From NCBI GenBank assembly GCA_004431415.1, contig QPMI01000085.1:124001-188000 (forward strand): a stretch of DNA of 64,000 nt, written 5' to 3'. Shown here in pieces: positions 36,727-46,475 of the stretch (position 1 is the first letter of the stretch; each line of letters begins with the position of its first letter). A program made the translations under genes and the position numbers. Below the pieces are notes generated by a model. The model had not been told where the DNA came from and did no database searches. It was given only the letters and a program-made list of their open reading frames with translations. The DNA is from Cyanophora paradoxa (lineage: Eukaryota > Glaucocystophyceae > Cyanophorales > Cyanophoraceae).

Positions 36727-39308
36727 ATGGTGCTGTTCGTCAGCGGGCTTGTCTCGAGCGCTAGGCCCGTGCAGGGAACCTCGTTCCTCAGCAGCGCGAA
36801 GCTCTGCGTACGGCGAGAGAAGGTCGGCACTCGTCGCAGCTTCTATGTCGCCGCCAGCAACAACCAGGAGCCACGGCCCGTCTCCTCCGCGAAAGCTTTC
36901 GGTGCCTCGGCAGTCGCGGCGCTCTCGGCGCTTATCGGCGCTGCTCCGGCGGCTTACGCCGATGCGATCGCTGATATGCTCGAGTGCGACGCCTCCCCAC
37001 ACCTCATGCCGTCCTAGAATCTTAGCTTAGTGTAAAGTCGCTCGTACGCGCGATCAAGGCTGTCAGCGATCGAGATTTATGCCGGACGGTGATTGACGCG
37101 GTCTGCAGGGACGCGCCGACGATGCCTGACATGGGAGTGGAGACGATGAACTTTATGATGAACTCCACTCCCCTCGAAATCGGTCTCGGAAGCGCGGCGG
37201 TCGTGGCGACACTCGCCCTCTTCTCCCTCCTATCGCGCGTCGGCGCCCGGGAGGAGCAGCTCGCGGCGGCGCTTTCGCGCGAGGCCGAGCTTCAGGCGCG
37301 CCAGGCGGCGCTCGAGGAGGAGCTGGAGGTCAAGCAGGTCCAAATCGCGTCGCTGGAGCTCGACCAGAAGAGCCTGATCCGCCGGGGGGAGAGCGCCGTC
37401 GCGGCGGAGGCGGATAAGGTCGCCGCCCTCAAGAAGGAGGTCGAGAGCCTCAACCAGGCCCTCCGCTCTGAGAGGGGGTGACCCCTCTCCCGCCTCTTCC
37501 TTTCTTTTGGTTTCTTCTCGCCCTGACCCCCACGCCCGCAGCGAGCTGGAGCGGGCGAAGAGCGACGTGCGCGTGCTCCGGGGGGCCATCCTCGCTCTCG
37601 GCGGGACGGCTAAGCGGGGCCGGGGCGGGGCGGGCAGACGGCGATGTACCGGCGGGAGGTGGAGGCAGCGCGGGTGGCGGTGAAGGAGGCGGAGGCGCGC
37701 GTGGCGGAGGAGCAGCGCGCGGTGGAAGAGATCCACACGCACCTCGACCACGTCCGCGCCGAGCTCTCCACCGTCAGCCCCGCCCGCCCCCGCGCCCCGC
37801 CAGCGCGCGGCGAGCGGCCGGCCGGCAGGTCTCGGCGGAGATGCTGCTGGAAAAGAAGAAGGCGCACGAGGCCGACGCCGCCGCCGCCGCCGCCCAGGAG
37901 GCCCTCCGCCAGAAGGTCCCGGCGCCCCGCCCCGCCGCTCGGGGCCGGCGCTAACGGCCACCGACGCAGGCGGCGGAGCTGGAGCACGAGCTGCTGGAGC
38001 GCGGCCGCGCCGCCGCCGCCCTCGAGGAGCTGGCCGTCCGCCCCGCCCGCCGCGCCCCGGGCCCCGCCGAGCCCCGGGCGGCGCAGACGGCGCAGAAGAA
38101 CCTCGCCGAGCTCAAGGCCGCCTCCGAGGCCGCCCGCGTCCGTCCCCCCGCCCTGCGCCGGGGCCGGGCCGGAGCGTGACGGGGCGGGGCCGGGGGCGGC
38201 AGGCGGAGCTGAAGCAGCGGGACGCGGCGGTGAACACGCTGCAGGCGGAGCTCACCAAGGCCCGCGCGGACGTGCGCGTCGTCGAGAAGATTGTCGAGAA
38301 GCCCGTCGAGAAGGCGCGCCGCCCGCCCCGGCCCCTCCCGCGCGGGGCGGCGCTTGGCCGGGGGCGAGCGGGGCGCGGGTGGCGCAGGTGGTGGAGAGGC
38401 GGGTGGAGGTGCCGGTGGAGAAGATCGTCGAGAAGATCGTCACCAAGGAGGTCCCCGTCGAGAAGGCCCGCCCGCCCCCGAGCCCGCCCGCCCGCGCGCC
38501 GGCGCCCCGGCGACCCGGCGCGTGCGCAGATCGTGGAGAAGATCGTGGAGAAGATCGTGGAGAAGCGCGTCGAGGTGCCCGTCGAGAAGATCGTCGAGAA
38601 GGTGCGCGCCCCGCAGCGGCGCGGGCCGGCCGGCGCCCTCACCGTCGGCCCCGCAGATCGTCGAGAAGCGCGTCGAGGTCCCCGCCCCCGCCGCCAAGGC
38701 CGCCCCGGCCCCGCCCCGGCCCCCGCCAAGCCGGCCTCCCCAAGCCCGCCCCCGCCCCGCGGCGAAGGCAGCCCCGGCCCCCGCCCCCGCACCCGCTGCC
38801 AAGGCAGCACCGGCCCCGCGCCCGCCCCCAAGGCACCAGCCCCGCCCCCGCCGCCAAGGCGGCCGCCCCGGCCCCGGCGAAGCCGGCGCCGGCGCCCGTG
38901 AAGGCAGAGGCCAAGCCCGCGCCCGCGAAGGCTGAGGCCAAGGCTGCGCCCGCTCCGGCCAAGCCCGCCCCGAAGTGAGCCTCGAGGGAGGGGCCTCCCC
39001 GGGGCGCGCCTGACCCTCCCCGCAGGGCGGCCCCGGCCAAGGCGGAGGCGAAGGCGGCGCCGGCCAAGGCGGAGGCGCCGAAGGTGGGCGGGGCGGGTGG
39101 GGGCGCGGAGCGGGGGGCAGGGCGTGGCGTGACGGGGCGGCCGGCGCAGGCGTCGGTGGAGGAGGTGGTGGCCAAGGCGGCGGCGGCGGTGGCGAAGGAG
39201 GCGGTGCCGGCCGAGCTCCGCTCCCCCCGCATCTCCTACATCGAGGAGCCCGCAGGCGCCCCAAAGAAGAAGCCGGCCAAGGCCAAGGCCAAGCGCGGCT
39301 TCTCCTGA
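36727..39308 (+). CDS. Plastid-leader membrane coiled-coil protein with alveolin-like VEKIVEK repeats
   Basis: ATG 36,727 gives MVLFVSGLVSSARPVQG..., a Ser/Arg-rich leader and a second hydrophobic segment AVAALSALIGAAPAAYADA that resembles a thylakoid-lumen or Tat-like cleavage region. An intron (about 36,981-37,108, GTGCG..CTGCAG) joins ADMLE to DAPTMPDMGVETMNF. A membrane span LGSAAVVATLALFSLLSRVG (about 37,190) precedes a long coiled coil (37,240-38,275) broken by several introns. Three exons then carry charged repeats VVEKIVEKPVEK, VERRVEVPVEKIVEKIV and IVEKRVEVPVEKIVEK (38,280-38,690). The C-terminus is Lys/Ala/Pro-rich, histone-H1-like, ending KKKPAKAKAKRGFS at 39,308. EKIVEVP-type repeats are characteristic of alveolins and related epiplasmic proteins; combining them with a plastid-type leader is odd. 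Location and function are inference. Confidence 0.6.
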
Positions 39309-40709
39309 GCTGGCGGCCCCCTCCTTTTGATTTTCCTCGCTCGATTCGCAGTCTAGTGTAGTTCAGCTTTCGGGATTCCTTGTAGGGGTAGAAGGCAGCG
39401 CTGCGTTGGTTTGTCATCACTTCAAGCTTGTTGAGTATCTCTTGAATTTCCATTCGATTCGTGACCCCCCGAGCCCTGGCATGCAATTGCAATTGATCGA
39501 TGATCATTTAAATTATAAGATTTGAATGCCGCTGACAGTGCTGCGGTGGCCATGGCCAGCCTGGCAGTTAACGTCACGGCGTTTGCCTGCTGCCCTGCGC
39601 CGCAGGTTCAAGGTTAATTTACTAGTAAGTTAGGTTCCCCGCGGCACAGTTGTTAATTGCAGGTTCAAGGGTTCACCGAGCCTCATGATCAGACTCTGAG
39701 ATCTAGACCCTGACTCGAGCTCACACAGTGTCATGAGGGCCTCCATCATGGCATGGCCAAGCCTGGGCCATGGCTCGGTCCGAGCCTCGGAGTTCAAATG
39801 CGCATGCCATGATGCGCATGCCATGATCATGATCCACACTCCGGATCCGGCAGACTCTGAGACTCCGTCATGCCATGATGATATCGATATCGCGATCGAT
39901 CATTCCCAGAGTCCGACGGTCCCGGAGTCCTTCAAGGCTTGCCTGCCTGGCAGCTCAGCGGCTCGGCAAGTTTGGTAGTCGGATCGCCGCGGCGCGACCG
40001 GCAGATCGATATGTATCAATTCAGATCAAGACTAGTACTGTCGGACTTCGGGGTCTACGCGTACGGGGGCTAGCGCTCGAGCTCGAGCCGCCGGGCCGCA
40101 CATGTACACTGCGATCCCGCTGGTGCATTACAGACTCTGAGATCTAGACTCACAGGGAGGTCGCCAGGGTGCAGCCTCGCAGGCGAATAAGCTACTAGAG
40201 GACTCCGGGACCGGAGCCGCTGAGCTAGCTTGAAAGAAGGGGGGCATGCGCAGGGCGGGATTTAATCTGTTCTTTAAAATTCACCAGTTTTTTGTGACGA
40301 GCCATAATATATGCATATCATATAGTATGCTATCGCTTGTCCATAACCTTCATGTTCGACGGTCATGATCAACTGGCAAGCACTAACTGTGCGAACCGTG
40401 AACTGCAGCTGCGCCATTGATACGTGCATATTTCAATTTTTAAAAACATTTTGCTCGAATATCAATAAAAAAATCCAGCCAGGTATACATATATAAGTGG
40501 GCTCTTGCCAAGGGTCGAGCTCTCGAGCTTGCCCCTTCGCTGTCAATGCATTGTTAACCCTCGGAGGTTGATGAGTCACGCGTTGCGGAGGTTGCATTGT
40601 TATATTGCATTCGGGGAGGCAGGGGGACTAACACGTCCAATGTACCCCCCGGGGGCCTCCCGGCCTCTAACTAGGCTCGGACTCTAACTGAATGCTGTAC
40701 CCCCTGCGG
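39309..40709. other. Intergenic region between host and first viral segment
   Basis: Lower in GC than the genes, with many 4-bp palindromes (GATC, CATG). A short repeat GACTCTGAGATCTAGACTC/CCTGACTC occurs near 39,695 and 40,132. No gene recognised. GTACCCCCCGGGGG at about 40,640 resembles motifs at 36,344 and 52,912. Confidence 0.4.
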
Positions 40710-41447
40710 TTACTGCCCGAGCCTAGCGAACTTGCGTAACTCGGCCTCGCCCTGTACCCAGTGACTGGTGTCGTCCATCCATTCGCGTACCTCCCTCTGA
40801 CGCTTGAGTGACTCACGCTGCTCAGGTGAGGGGGAGGGGGGCCGTAGAGGAGGGGCCGCGGCGGGGTACCATGCCAAAGTTTGCCCACTCGGGGGTATAC
40901 CGAATTCGCCTTGAACGATCCTCTGCGGTGTGAAGTATTGGCCGTCGCTCAGCGCCAGGTGGTAGAAGGCGTTTCGCAGTCGTCTGAGGAAGCGGGGCTG
41001 CGCTGTCTGCGGGTCAAGGCTCTCAAAGCGCCACGGTGCAACAAAATCGATGATTCGCTGCTGTATCTGCGCGGGCAGAGCGAGGATCTGGCTCTTGCGG
41101 TTCGCAAAGGCCGTCCAAAGGGCTTGCAGGTCGGCCCAATCGCCGTTCAGATCCCTGCGTTCGCGCCTCAGATGAGATCTCGGCCTGATTGTCATACCCA
41201 TCAAGCTCGCAGCCCTGATCATGTCCTCGTCCGGCCAATCTCGCTCGTCGTTAAACTCGTCTCTGATCCAACGCACTAAATAGAGCACGCGCTCCATGAA
41301 GTTCTCCGCCGGCGAGCCGCCCCTCGAGGACGTGCGCCTCCCCTCCAGCACTGCGTTCGCATCCTCCAAGTCCACGTTCCGCTGCAGGATCTCCCCATCG
41401 TTGTAGGTGTTGTTGTACAGCACGTCGGACTCGCGGGTTCGCGCCAT
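40710..41447 (-). CDS. Viral-type F-box-like protein, paralogue A
   Basis: 245 codons from ATG 41,447, no introns. The middle (about residues 108-140) reads LQALWTAFANRKSQILALP then AQIQQRIIDFVAPWRFE. That LP-x-x-I-x-x-x-I pattern is F-box-like and matches the protein at 42,257-42,835 (LWMAFVSRKSMIPHLPEEIQ). The Pro-rich tail ends LRKFARLGQ. A conserved leader (reverse complement of 41,450-41,483) precedes the ATG and is shared with the next gene. F-box proteins in viruses redirect host SCF ligases; that role here is inference. Confidence 0.5.
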   Translation of the reverse strand: MARTRESDVLYNNTYNDGEILQRNVDLEDANAVLEGRRTSSRGGSPAENFMERVLYLVRWIRDEFNDERDWPDEDMIRAASLMGMTIRPRSHLRRERRDLNGDWADLQALWTAFANRKSQILALPAQIQQRIIDFVAPWRFESLDPQTAQPRFLRRLRNAFYHLALSDGQYFTPQRIVQGEFGIPPSGQTLAWYPAAAPPLRPPSPSPEQRESLKRQREVREWMDDTSHWVQGEAELRKFARLGQ

Positions 41448-41449
41448 GC

Positions 41450-41483
41450 TCGCGGCTCGCTGAGAATTTCTACCTGTACCCCC
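41450..41483 (-). promoter_or_regulatory. Late-type viral promoter/leader, copy 1
   Basis: Read on the minus strand: GGTACAGGTAGAAATTCTCA followed by GCGAGCCGCGAGC directly before the ATG at 41,447. The same block occurs at 42,203-42,238 with one or two changes. Confidence 0.6.
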
Positions 41484-42200
41484 TCACTGGCCGAAGTGCG
41501 ACGGTCCCCACTCGAGGTCGGGGTGGGGCCATGGGGGCCTTGGGCGGGGTACGATGCTCCCGCTTGCCAGCTCCATGTACTCCCCCACGGGGTTGTCTTC
41601 GTTTGCGAGGTCCTTGTAGTTACCCTTTACGAGATCCGCCGCCGCTTCGCGCCAACGAACGGCCACGTTGTACGTGTTGTCGATGATGTTCTGCACTGTA
41701 CCCTCCATGGGTATTAGGGATGGCCTATAGTCGACCTGTCTCTCACGCAGGTTCAATTCCCTTTGGTAGTAATCCACTGCGTCTGGGAGGGCCCTGAGCT
41801 CCAACGGGTGCTGGCCCGGGTCCGACGAGCTAATGAGCCCGGAGCGCTGCAGTGCGTTTACAGCCGCCCGCAGCATGATTTTGCCCACCCCCCGCATCGA
41901 ATCCCTCTGCTCGGGCGTCCCGTACCCCCCATGCGGCCCGTAATCGTTGTAGTAGCTCTCTATTTCGACGGTGGCTGGGCTAGTGCCGACGCGAGGCTTG
42001 ACAAAGCCGTACAGCCATGCCATAGCGTCGTTGTCCGCGGAGCGGCCGCTCTCGGGAGAGGATGGGAACACTTCGATTTTGAAGTCCCTGGTCCGCCGGT
42101 TGACTCGCGTCATTAGGTTGAGGGGGTAGCGCGCGTTGCCGAATTTATCGGGAAAGAGGCGGTGTAGCTTGAACCACGCTTCCTGATCGCCGTACGACAT
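41484..42200 (-). CDS. Possible GNAT-like viral protein
   Basis: 238 codons from ATG 42,200, no introns. About residues 100-155 read MRGVGKIMLRAAVNALQRSG followed by LELRALPDAVDYYQRELNL, which resembles the acetyl-CoA-binding R/Q-x-x-G-x-G/A loop, helix, and the strand-helix (..YYxR..) end of GNAT acetyltransferases. The N-terminal part (MSYGDQEAWFKLHRLFPDKF) is not recognised; the C-terminus is Pro-rich. The stop is 36 bases upstream of the next gene's ATG on the same strand. The GNAT assignment is weak. Confidence 0.4.
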   Translation of the reverse strand: MSYGDQEAWFKLHRLFPDKFGNARYPLNLMTRVNRRTRDFKIEVFPSSPESGRSADNDAMAWLYGFVKPRVGTSPATVEIESYYNDYGPHGGYGTPEQRDSMRGVGKIMLRAAVNALQRSGLISSSDPGQHPLELRALPDAVDYYQRELNLRERQVDYRPSLIPMEGTVQNIIDNTYNVAVRWREAAADLVKGNYKDLANEDNPVGEYMELASGSIVPRPRPPWPHPDLEWGPSHFGQ

Positions 42201-42202
42201 TC

Positions 42203-42238
42203 GCTCGCGGCTCGCTGAGAATATCTACCTGTACCCCC
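42203..42238 (-). promoter_or_regulatory. Late-type viral promoter/leader, copy 2
   Basis: Minus strand: GGTACAGGTAGATATTCTCA then GCGAGCCGCGAGCG before the ATG at 42,200. Nearly identical to the block at 41,450-41,483. Confidence 0.6.
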
Positions 42239-42256
42239 ACTCCCGGTCGGGGTACC

Positions 42257-42835
42257 TCATTCGAGCCTCCTACGCTTCGCCTCCTTCTCTTCCGCTTCGC
42301 GTATGTACTGCTCCTGCCAGCGGGGGGGTAGCATCTCCAGGGGCATTGTGTAGTTCTCCTCGAGTGATTCCTGCCAGGGTAGCAGGGGCCGCGGCATCTG
42401 ACGATTGTAACTGTCGCGGATGTGGAAGTAATCGACTACCCAGTTACGGAACACCTCCAACGGTTGGTAGGGCTCGTTTGCCGTCGTCAGAGGCCGCTCG
42501 GCCGTCCACCACTTCTCGAAGATGAGCCGCTGAATCTCTTCTGGGAGGTGCGGTATCATGCTCTTCCGGCTCACGAATGCCATCCAGAGCTGTTTCAGTA
42601 CGTTTATGATACCGTACTCCCCAAAGCCCCAGCGGTAGGGTCCGGCGGGCCGCATGTCCATGCTATCCCCGAACGCGTTCATGGCCAAATAGAGATTCGG
42701 CTTCAGCTTGTTGTACGGAGGTACGTATCCATTGCGCTTGGCCCCCGTGTTCGCTCTTATCCAGGGGATCAAATCTCTAACGTTCTCCACCATTCCCTTC
42801 ACCTCGTCCCTCGTTGTTAGCTCGGGGTATGACAT
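42257..42835 (-). CDS. Viral-type F-box-like protein, paralogue B
   Basis: 192 codons from ATG 42,835 (MSYPELTTRDEVKGMVENVR). The earlier in-frame start at 43,036 would overlap the divergent exonuclease gene and is rejected. The core LKQLWMAFVSRKSMIPHLP then EEIQRLIFEKWW is homologous to paralogue A. The basic C-terminus reads EAEEKEAKRRRLE. It is divergent from the YqaJ gene with only 43 bp between the start codons, a shared bidirectional promoter. Confidence 0.5.
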   Translation of the reverse strand: MSYPELTTRDEVKGMVENVRDLIPWIRANTGAKRNGYVPPYNKLKPNLYLAMNAFGDSMDMRPAGPYRWGFGEYGIINVLKQLWMAFVSRKSMIPHLPEEIQRLIFEKWWTAERPLTTANEPYQPLEVFRNWVVDYFHIRDSYNRQMPRPLLPWQESLEENYTMPLEMLPPRWQEQYIREAEEKEAKRRRLE

Positions 42836-42850
42836 TTGCAATTGCACACA

Positions 42851-42870
42851 TCGAGAAATTCTAAACGCTA
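42851..42870. promoter_or_regulatory. Bidirectional late-type promoter
   Basis: TCGAGAAATTCTAAACGCTA. Read rightwards, TTCTAAACGCTA lies 9 bases before the exonuclease ATG; read leftwards, AATTTCTCGA precedes the ATG at 42,835. The same TTCTAAACGCTA stands at 51,359-51,370 before another viral gene. Confidence 0.6.
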
Positions 42871-42878
42871 CTGCAACG

Positions 42879-43514
42879 ATGGACCTACAACAGGGGAGCG
42901 CGGCGTGGCACGCTGCGCGCCGCGAAAAGCTAACCGCCTCGAACTTTGCCGCCGCGTGCGGCATCAACCCGTGGAAATCCAGGGCCCGCCTCTGGGCGGA
43001 GCTGAGCGGGATCGCGGGGGAAAACAACTTTGACAACCCTGCCCTAACCTACGGGCACGACTACGAGCCCCTCGCGGTCTCTATCTACAAGGCACTGAAC
43101 GATAACGTTGACATTAAACATACCGGACTACACGAACACAAAGAAATGCCGTTCCTCGCCGGTAGCCCCGACGGACTGATAGGAAATGATAGGATTTTAG
43201 AGGTGAAATGCCCTTACAAGGGCGAACTTTACGATAGCGTTCCTACCTATTACATGACTCAACTTCAAGGCCTGCTGGACATCACGGGCCGCGACTGGGC
43301 CGAACTTTTTTGCTTCACGCCTCTGCGCGTGCAAACGTGGTACGTCAGACGGGACGAGAGGTACATTCAGCTCATGAGGAAGTGCTTACAGCTATTCTGG
43401 TCACACGTCAAGGCGGGGACGCCGCCCGAGCCCTACAGCGATCGAATGAAGTCAGAGAACCTCAGCGAGGAGCAGGCGGCGCTGCGCGAGTTTAAGTCGT
43501 ACGCCCTCCTCTAG
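42879..43514 (+). CDS. YqaJ/lambda-exonuclease family viral recombinase
   Basis: 211 codons from ATG 42,879. Motifs: QGSAAWHAARREKLTASNFA (YqaJ N-terminal signature), ACGINPW, YGHDYEPLAVSIY (Glu of the active site), FLAGSPDGLIG (Asp) and ILEVKCPYKGELYD (E-x-K metal/catalytic motif), then YYMTQLQGLL and the tail. These are the PD-(D/E)XK nuclease residues of lambda exonuclease. Such enzymes resect 5' strands for single-strand annealing recombination and occur in many algal large DNA viruses. Late-type motif TTCTAAACGCTA just upstream. The stop at 43,512-43,514 abuts the 142-bp repeat array. Confidence 0.8.
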   Translation: MDLQQGSAAWHAARREKLTASNFAAACGINPWKSRARLWAELSGIAGENNFDNPALTYGHDYEPLAVSIYKALNDNVDIKHTGLHEHKEMPFLAGSPDGLIGNDRILEVKCPYKGELYDSVPTYYMTQLQGLLDITGRDWAELFCFTPLRVQTWYVRRDERYIQLMRKCLQLFWSHVKAGTPPEPYSDRMKSENLSEEQAALREFKSYALL

Positions 43515-43918
43515 TGTCCGGACCTTTCCAATACTCTATATGATTATTGGGAGGGTCGGGACACATCTCTTAGGTGGACTACTTTCGTCCCAGGCCCTTG
43601 TAAGACAAATACCAATATTCCAATGACCCCGGACAGCGCTTCGTCGGACTAGGTAGTGTCCGGACCTTTCCAATACTCTATATGATTATTGGGAGGGTCC
43701 GGACACATCTCTTAGGTGGACTACTTTCGTCCCAGGCCCTTGTAAGACAAATACCAATATTCCAATGACCCCGGACAGCGCTTCGTCGGACTAGGTAGTG
43801 TCCGGACCTTTCCGATAATCTATATGATTCTAGGGAGGGTCCGGACACATCTGTTGGGCGTACGACTTTCGTCCCCAATATTCCAATGACCCCGGACAGC
43901 GCTTCGTCGGACTAGGTA
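43514..43918 (+). repeat. Tandem array of 142/142/121-bp units carrying the element's terminal repeat
   Basis: Units start at 43,514, 43,656 and 43,798 with GTGTCCGGACCTTTCC. Each contains the 51-bp hairpin GTGTCCGGACC...GGGAGGGTCCGGACAC and a tail ending ACAGCGCTTCGTCGGACTAG. The third unit lacks 21 bp. A fourth, partial unit at 43,919 is the left terminal repeat of the mobile element. Confidence 0.9.
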
Positions 43919-43969
43919 GTGTCCGGACCTTTCCAATAATCTATATGATTCTAGGGAGGGTCCGGACAC
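43919..43969 (+). repeat. Left terminal inverted repeat
   Basis: GTGTCCGGACCTTTCC...GGGAGGGTCCGGACAC, 51 bp, self-complementary at its ends. Confidence 0.85.
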
Positions 43970-44077
43970 TGATTTTGGAACGCCATCTGTGCATGCTCGA
44001 CATTGCAAATCGATTGAGCTCAAGTGGGCGCACGACTCGTGTAAATTTGACAGACATCTCAAAGATCGGATCTAGAT

Positions 44078-44644
44078 CTAGATACGCCTGTGAACCAACG
44101 AGTAGCAATCGCGAAAGACGGTGTACACCTCCGAAATACTCGGGGCTGCGCCTAGCGCCGCGAATGCAGCACCCTGCTGCGCCTGCCGCTCGACTGCATC
44201 CTCAAATATGTCCTCCTTCCACGTGACGTATCTGCGCTTGCGATGTCCCAGCTGCCCGCCGTCCTCTTCGCTGAAAACGCGCCTCACTCCCATGTACTTT
44301 TCGAGCAGGTACTTGATCACTTGCCAGCACTGCTGCGAGAGCTTCTTTTGCTGTTCGGCCGTAGCATCCAAGCGAGGGCAACGCTCATCCAAACTCTGCA
44401 GTGCCGCATAGGCCTCCCGACCGTCTGCGGAGGCGAGCGCCTCGTAGGCCTCCTTCGACCAGAGGACGCGCCCCACCAGCTTGCCGTACCCCTTCCAACC
44501 AAACAATTTCTTGAAAAGCGACACGATCTTAGAAACCTTTAGGCGCTCCGTCGAAGGCACGATCTCTTCAAGGGCATGTCGTATTTCAGCACCAGGTGGA
44601 TCGTCGCCTTCAGCGGAATCGAGTACATCGTGCTCCACATCCAA
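44078..44644 (-). CDS. C-terminal part of the element's helicase protein (frame 3)
   Basis: The frame first opens with TTG, not ATG, so it is not an independent gene start. It overlaps the end of the helicase frame, and the two sequences join naturally near 44,575 (LVLKYD in one frame, then HALEEIVPSTERLKVSKIV in the other). It contains SLFKKLFGWKGYGKLVGRVL, a helical region, and ends YTVFRDCYSLVHRRI. A frameshift, real or from sequencing, separates it from the main body. Confidence 0.5.
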   Translation of the reverse strand: MDVEHDVLDSAEGDDPPGAEIRHALEEIVPSTERLKVSKIVSLFKKLFGWKGYGKLVGRVLWSKEAYEALASADGREAYAALQSLDERCPRLDATAEQQKKLSQQCWQVIKYLLEKYMGVRRVFSEEDGGQLGHRKRRYVTWKEDIFEDAVERQAQQGAAFAALGAAPSISEVYTVFRDCYSLVHRRI

Positions 44645-46475
44645 GAGACGTCATCCTCGGTCAGCTCGTCGGAACTCTTAACGAGAAATGCAGCGACAGC
44701 TGCCCGAGTGAGCGACAGCAACTTATCGGACTCGAGCTGCGCAAGAGATTTGCGGGATTTCCTCCACTCTTGGACGAGGTCGTTGAGCGCGGCTGGGCCG
44801 AGGACACCGGCGTTCAGCACGCTCTCGATCTCTCGCTTCTGCCTCGCCCGCTCTTGTGCAGGTGCATTCGGTCCCTGGTCCTCCGTGATTAGCACATTCA
44901 TCCACGGGCAGGTAGAGAGGAGCCGAAGTCGAGCGGCGACAGCAAGGCGGCGGGTCGGCATGCCGGCTCGCCGAGTGCCGTGGTGAATTGCTTTCAGATC
45001 CAGAAAGCGCTGCGCATCTGCATCGTCGCTCCCGTCACTCTCGTGCCAGTGCCCGATTGCCTTCTGCACCTGCACTTGCGGCGTACGATTCTTGCGGACG
45101 GCGACGAGCAGGTGCTCCCCCCCTGGCGGATCGCCCTGCAGCTGCTCACGCAGAGCTCTCGCTCGAAACAGCAGCTGCACGATGTCTTCGGACTCCAGCT
45201 GTGCGGGCTCCACGTGGAAGATGCCGTAAATTTTGTCGAAGTGCGCTTCGGGAAAATCAACGCCTGCCCCGAGCGCAGATGTAGCGATCAGCACGTCGCA
45301 AGCTTTATACGCTCCCTCTTCCGATAGATCGACGGGTGAGATGCGAACGGGCCCCTCCTTGATGAAGCGACAGCTCTTCTCCTTCGCCTGACCGACGATC
45401 AAGCCAATCACGAAGGGTGAGGCAGACTCGTCAGCCCAATCGCGTGCCGATTCCTGCGCTTGCCTTGCTAGGCTCTCTGCAATCTCCATTGCCTTTGCGG
45501 GCGTCTCTGTGATGACCAAAGCGCGGTGACGACCAGGGCGGCACTGGATCATCAAATCGGATTCCACGTGATCCGGGCTGTCCGTGACACGCATTTTCCA
45601 CGAGCAGGTCCGCCTGGAGTTGTAGAGCAGTCGAAGGCTCGCCCCCCTCTCTCGCGCAGACTCTGCTAGGTACGCAAGGTCAACAGGTCGCACGAATCCA
45701 TCCATAGCCACAATGCGAGATGCTTGCATCACACCCCTCCAGAGACCCACGCAGCGCTCGTTGCGAGGGAGTGATCGCACGCCGAAGTCAAGGCCAACAG
45801 GCTCGAGAGTCCCACTCGAAGTCAGATGCTTCGTGAGCGACGAAATTTCATCGAGGACCACCAAGATAGGTGTCCGGTCCTTCCAGTCCTCAAGCACTTT
45901 GTGCAGAGAATCCAACGTGATGATAACGCACCTGCACTTCGGATGGCGGTAACCGTACTCGCCGTGTGACCCCTTCGAGTGTTTCGGTGGCTTCTGAATG
46001 TCCATGTACAACAAGGCGTTGTCCGGCAGGTTCGCGGCGTCCAGACGTCGCTTCAAATCACGGCTAAAAGCTCTACGACAGGTTACGAGAATCACGTGCC
46101 AGTCGCTTTCTAGGGCCGGCCGCAGGTATGTGTCGATGAGCGCCTGCGTTTTCCCAGTGTTGAGACCCGAGCAGATGACATCCACTTGAGCGTGGGTCGG
46201 CTGGGCTGGCAGCTCGCCGAAAGTGGAAGTTAGAATGTCGCGAGTCAGGAAGCGCTCGTCCACGAGCTCGTAGCTCACAGAGGACGGAACCATGTCTGCG
46301 GACTCGAGTGCGAGCAGAAGCGTCGGTAGCGCAATGTCAAATGCCACGGGCTGGGTTGGGTCTGTGAAATACTGCCCGAAAGCGCGCGCAGCGGACGAGC
46401 TGCCCTCAGGCTCCACCTCGATCCCATACGCGCGTATAGTGATCCTAAACGCGAATGCTGTCCCTGGACTCGCAA
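44539..46475 (-). CDS. Herpesvirus-OBP/UL9-like superfamily 2 helicase
   Basis: The main frame (first marked start is a GTG at 46,416, and coding character continues upstream to about 46,475: ITIRAYGIEVEPEGSSS). Helicase motifs: I CSGLNTGKTQALIDTYL (about 46,170), Ia WHVILVTCRRAFSRDLKRRL, II LVVLDEISSLTKHL (about 45,855), III SRIVAMDGF, and V/VI LIATSALGAGVDFPEAHFD with IVQLLFRARALREQ (about 45,290-45,150). This arrangement is that of the origin-binding-protein helicases of herpesviruses and related proteins of algal viruses and mobile elements. Expected role: unwinding at a replication origin. An N-terminal domain (next entry) and a C-terminal domain lie in other frames. Confidence 0.65.

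Noticed and set aside
42836-43036. Longer start (43,036) for the minus-strand F-box-like gene
   Set aside because: It would run through the divergent promoter and the first 158 bp of the well-supported YqaJ gene; ATG 42,835 has a promoter motif.
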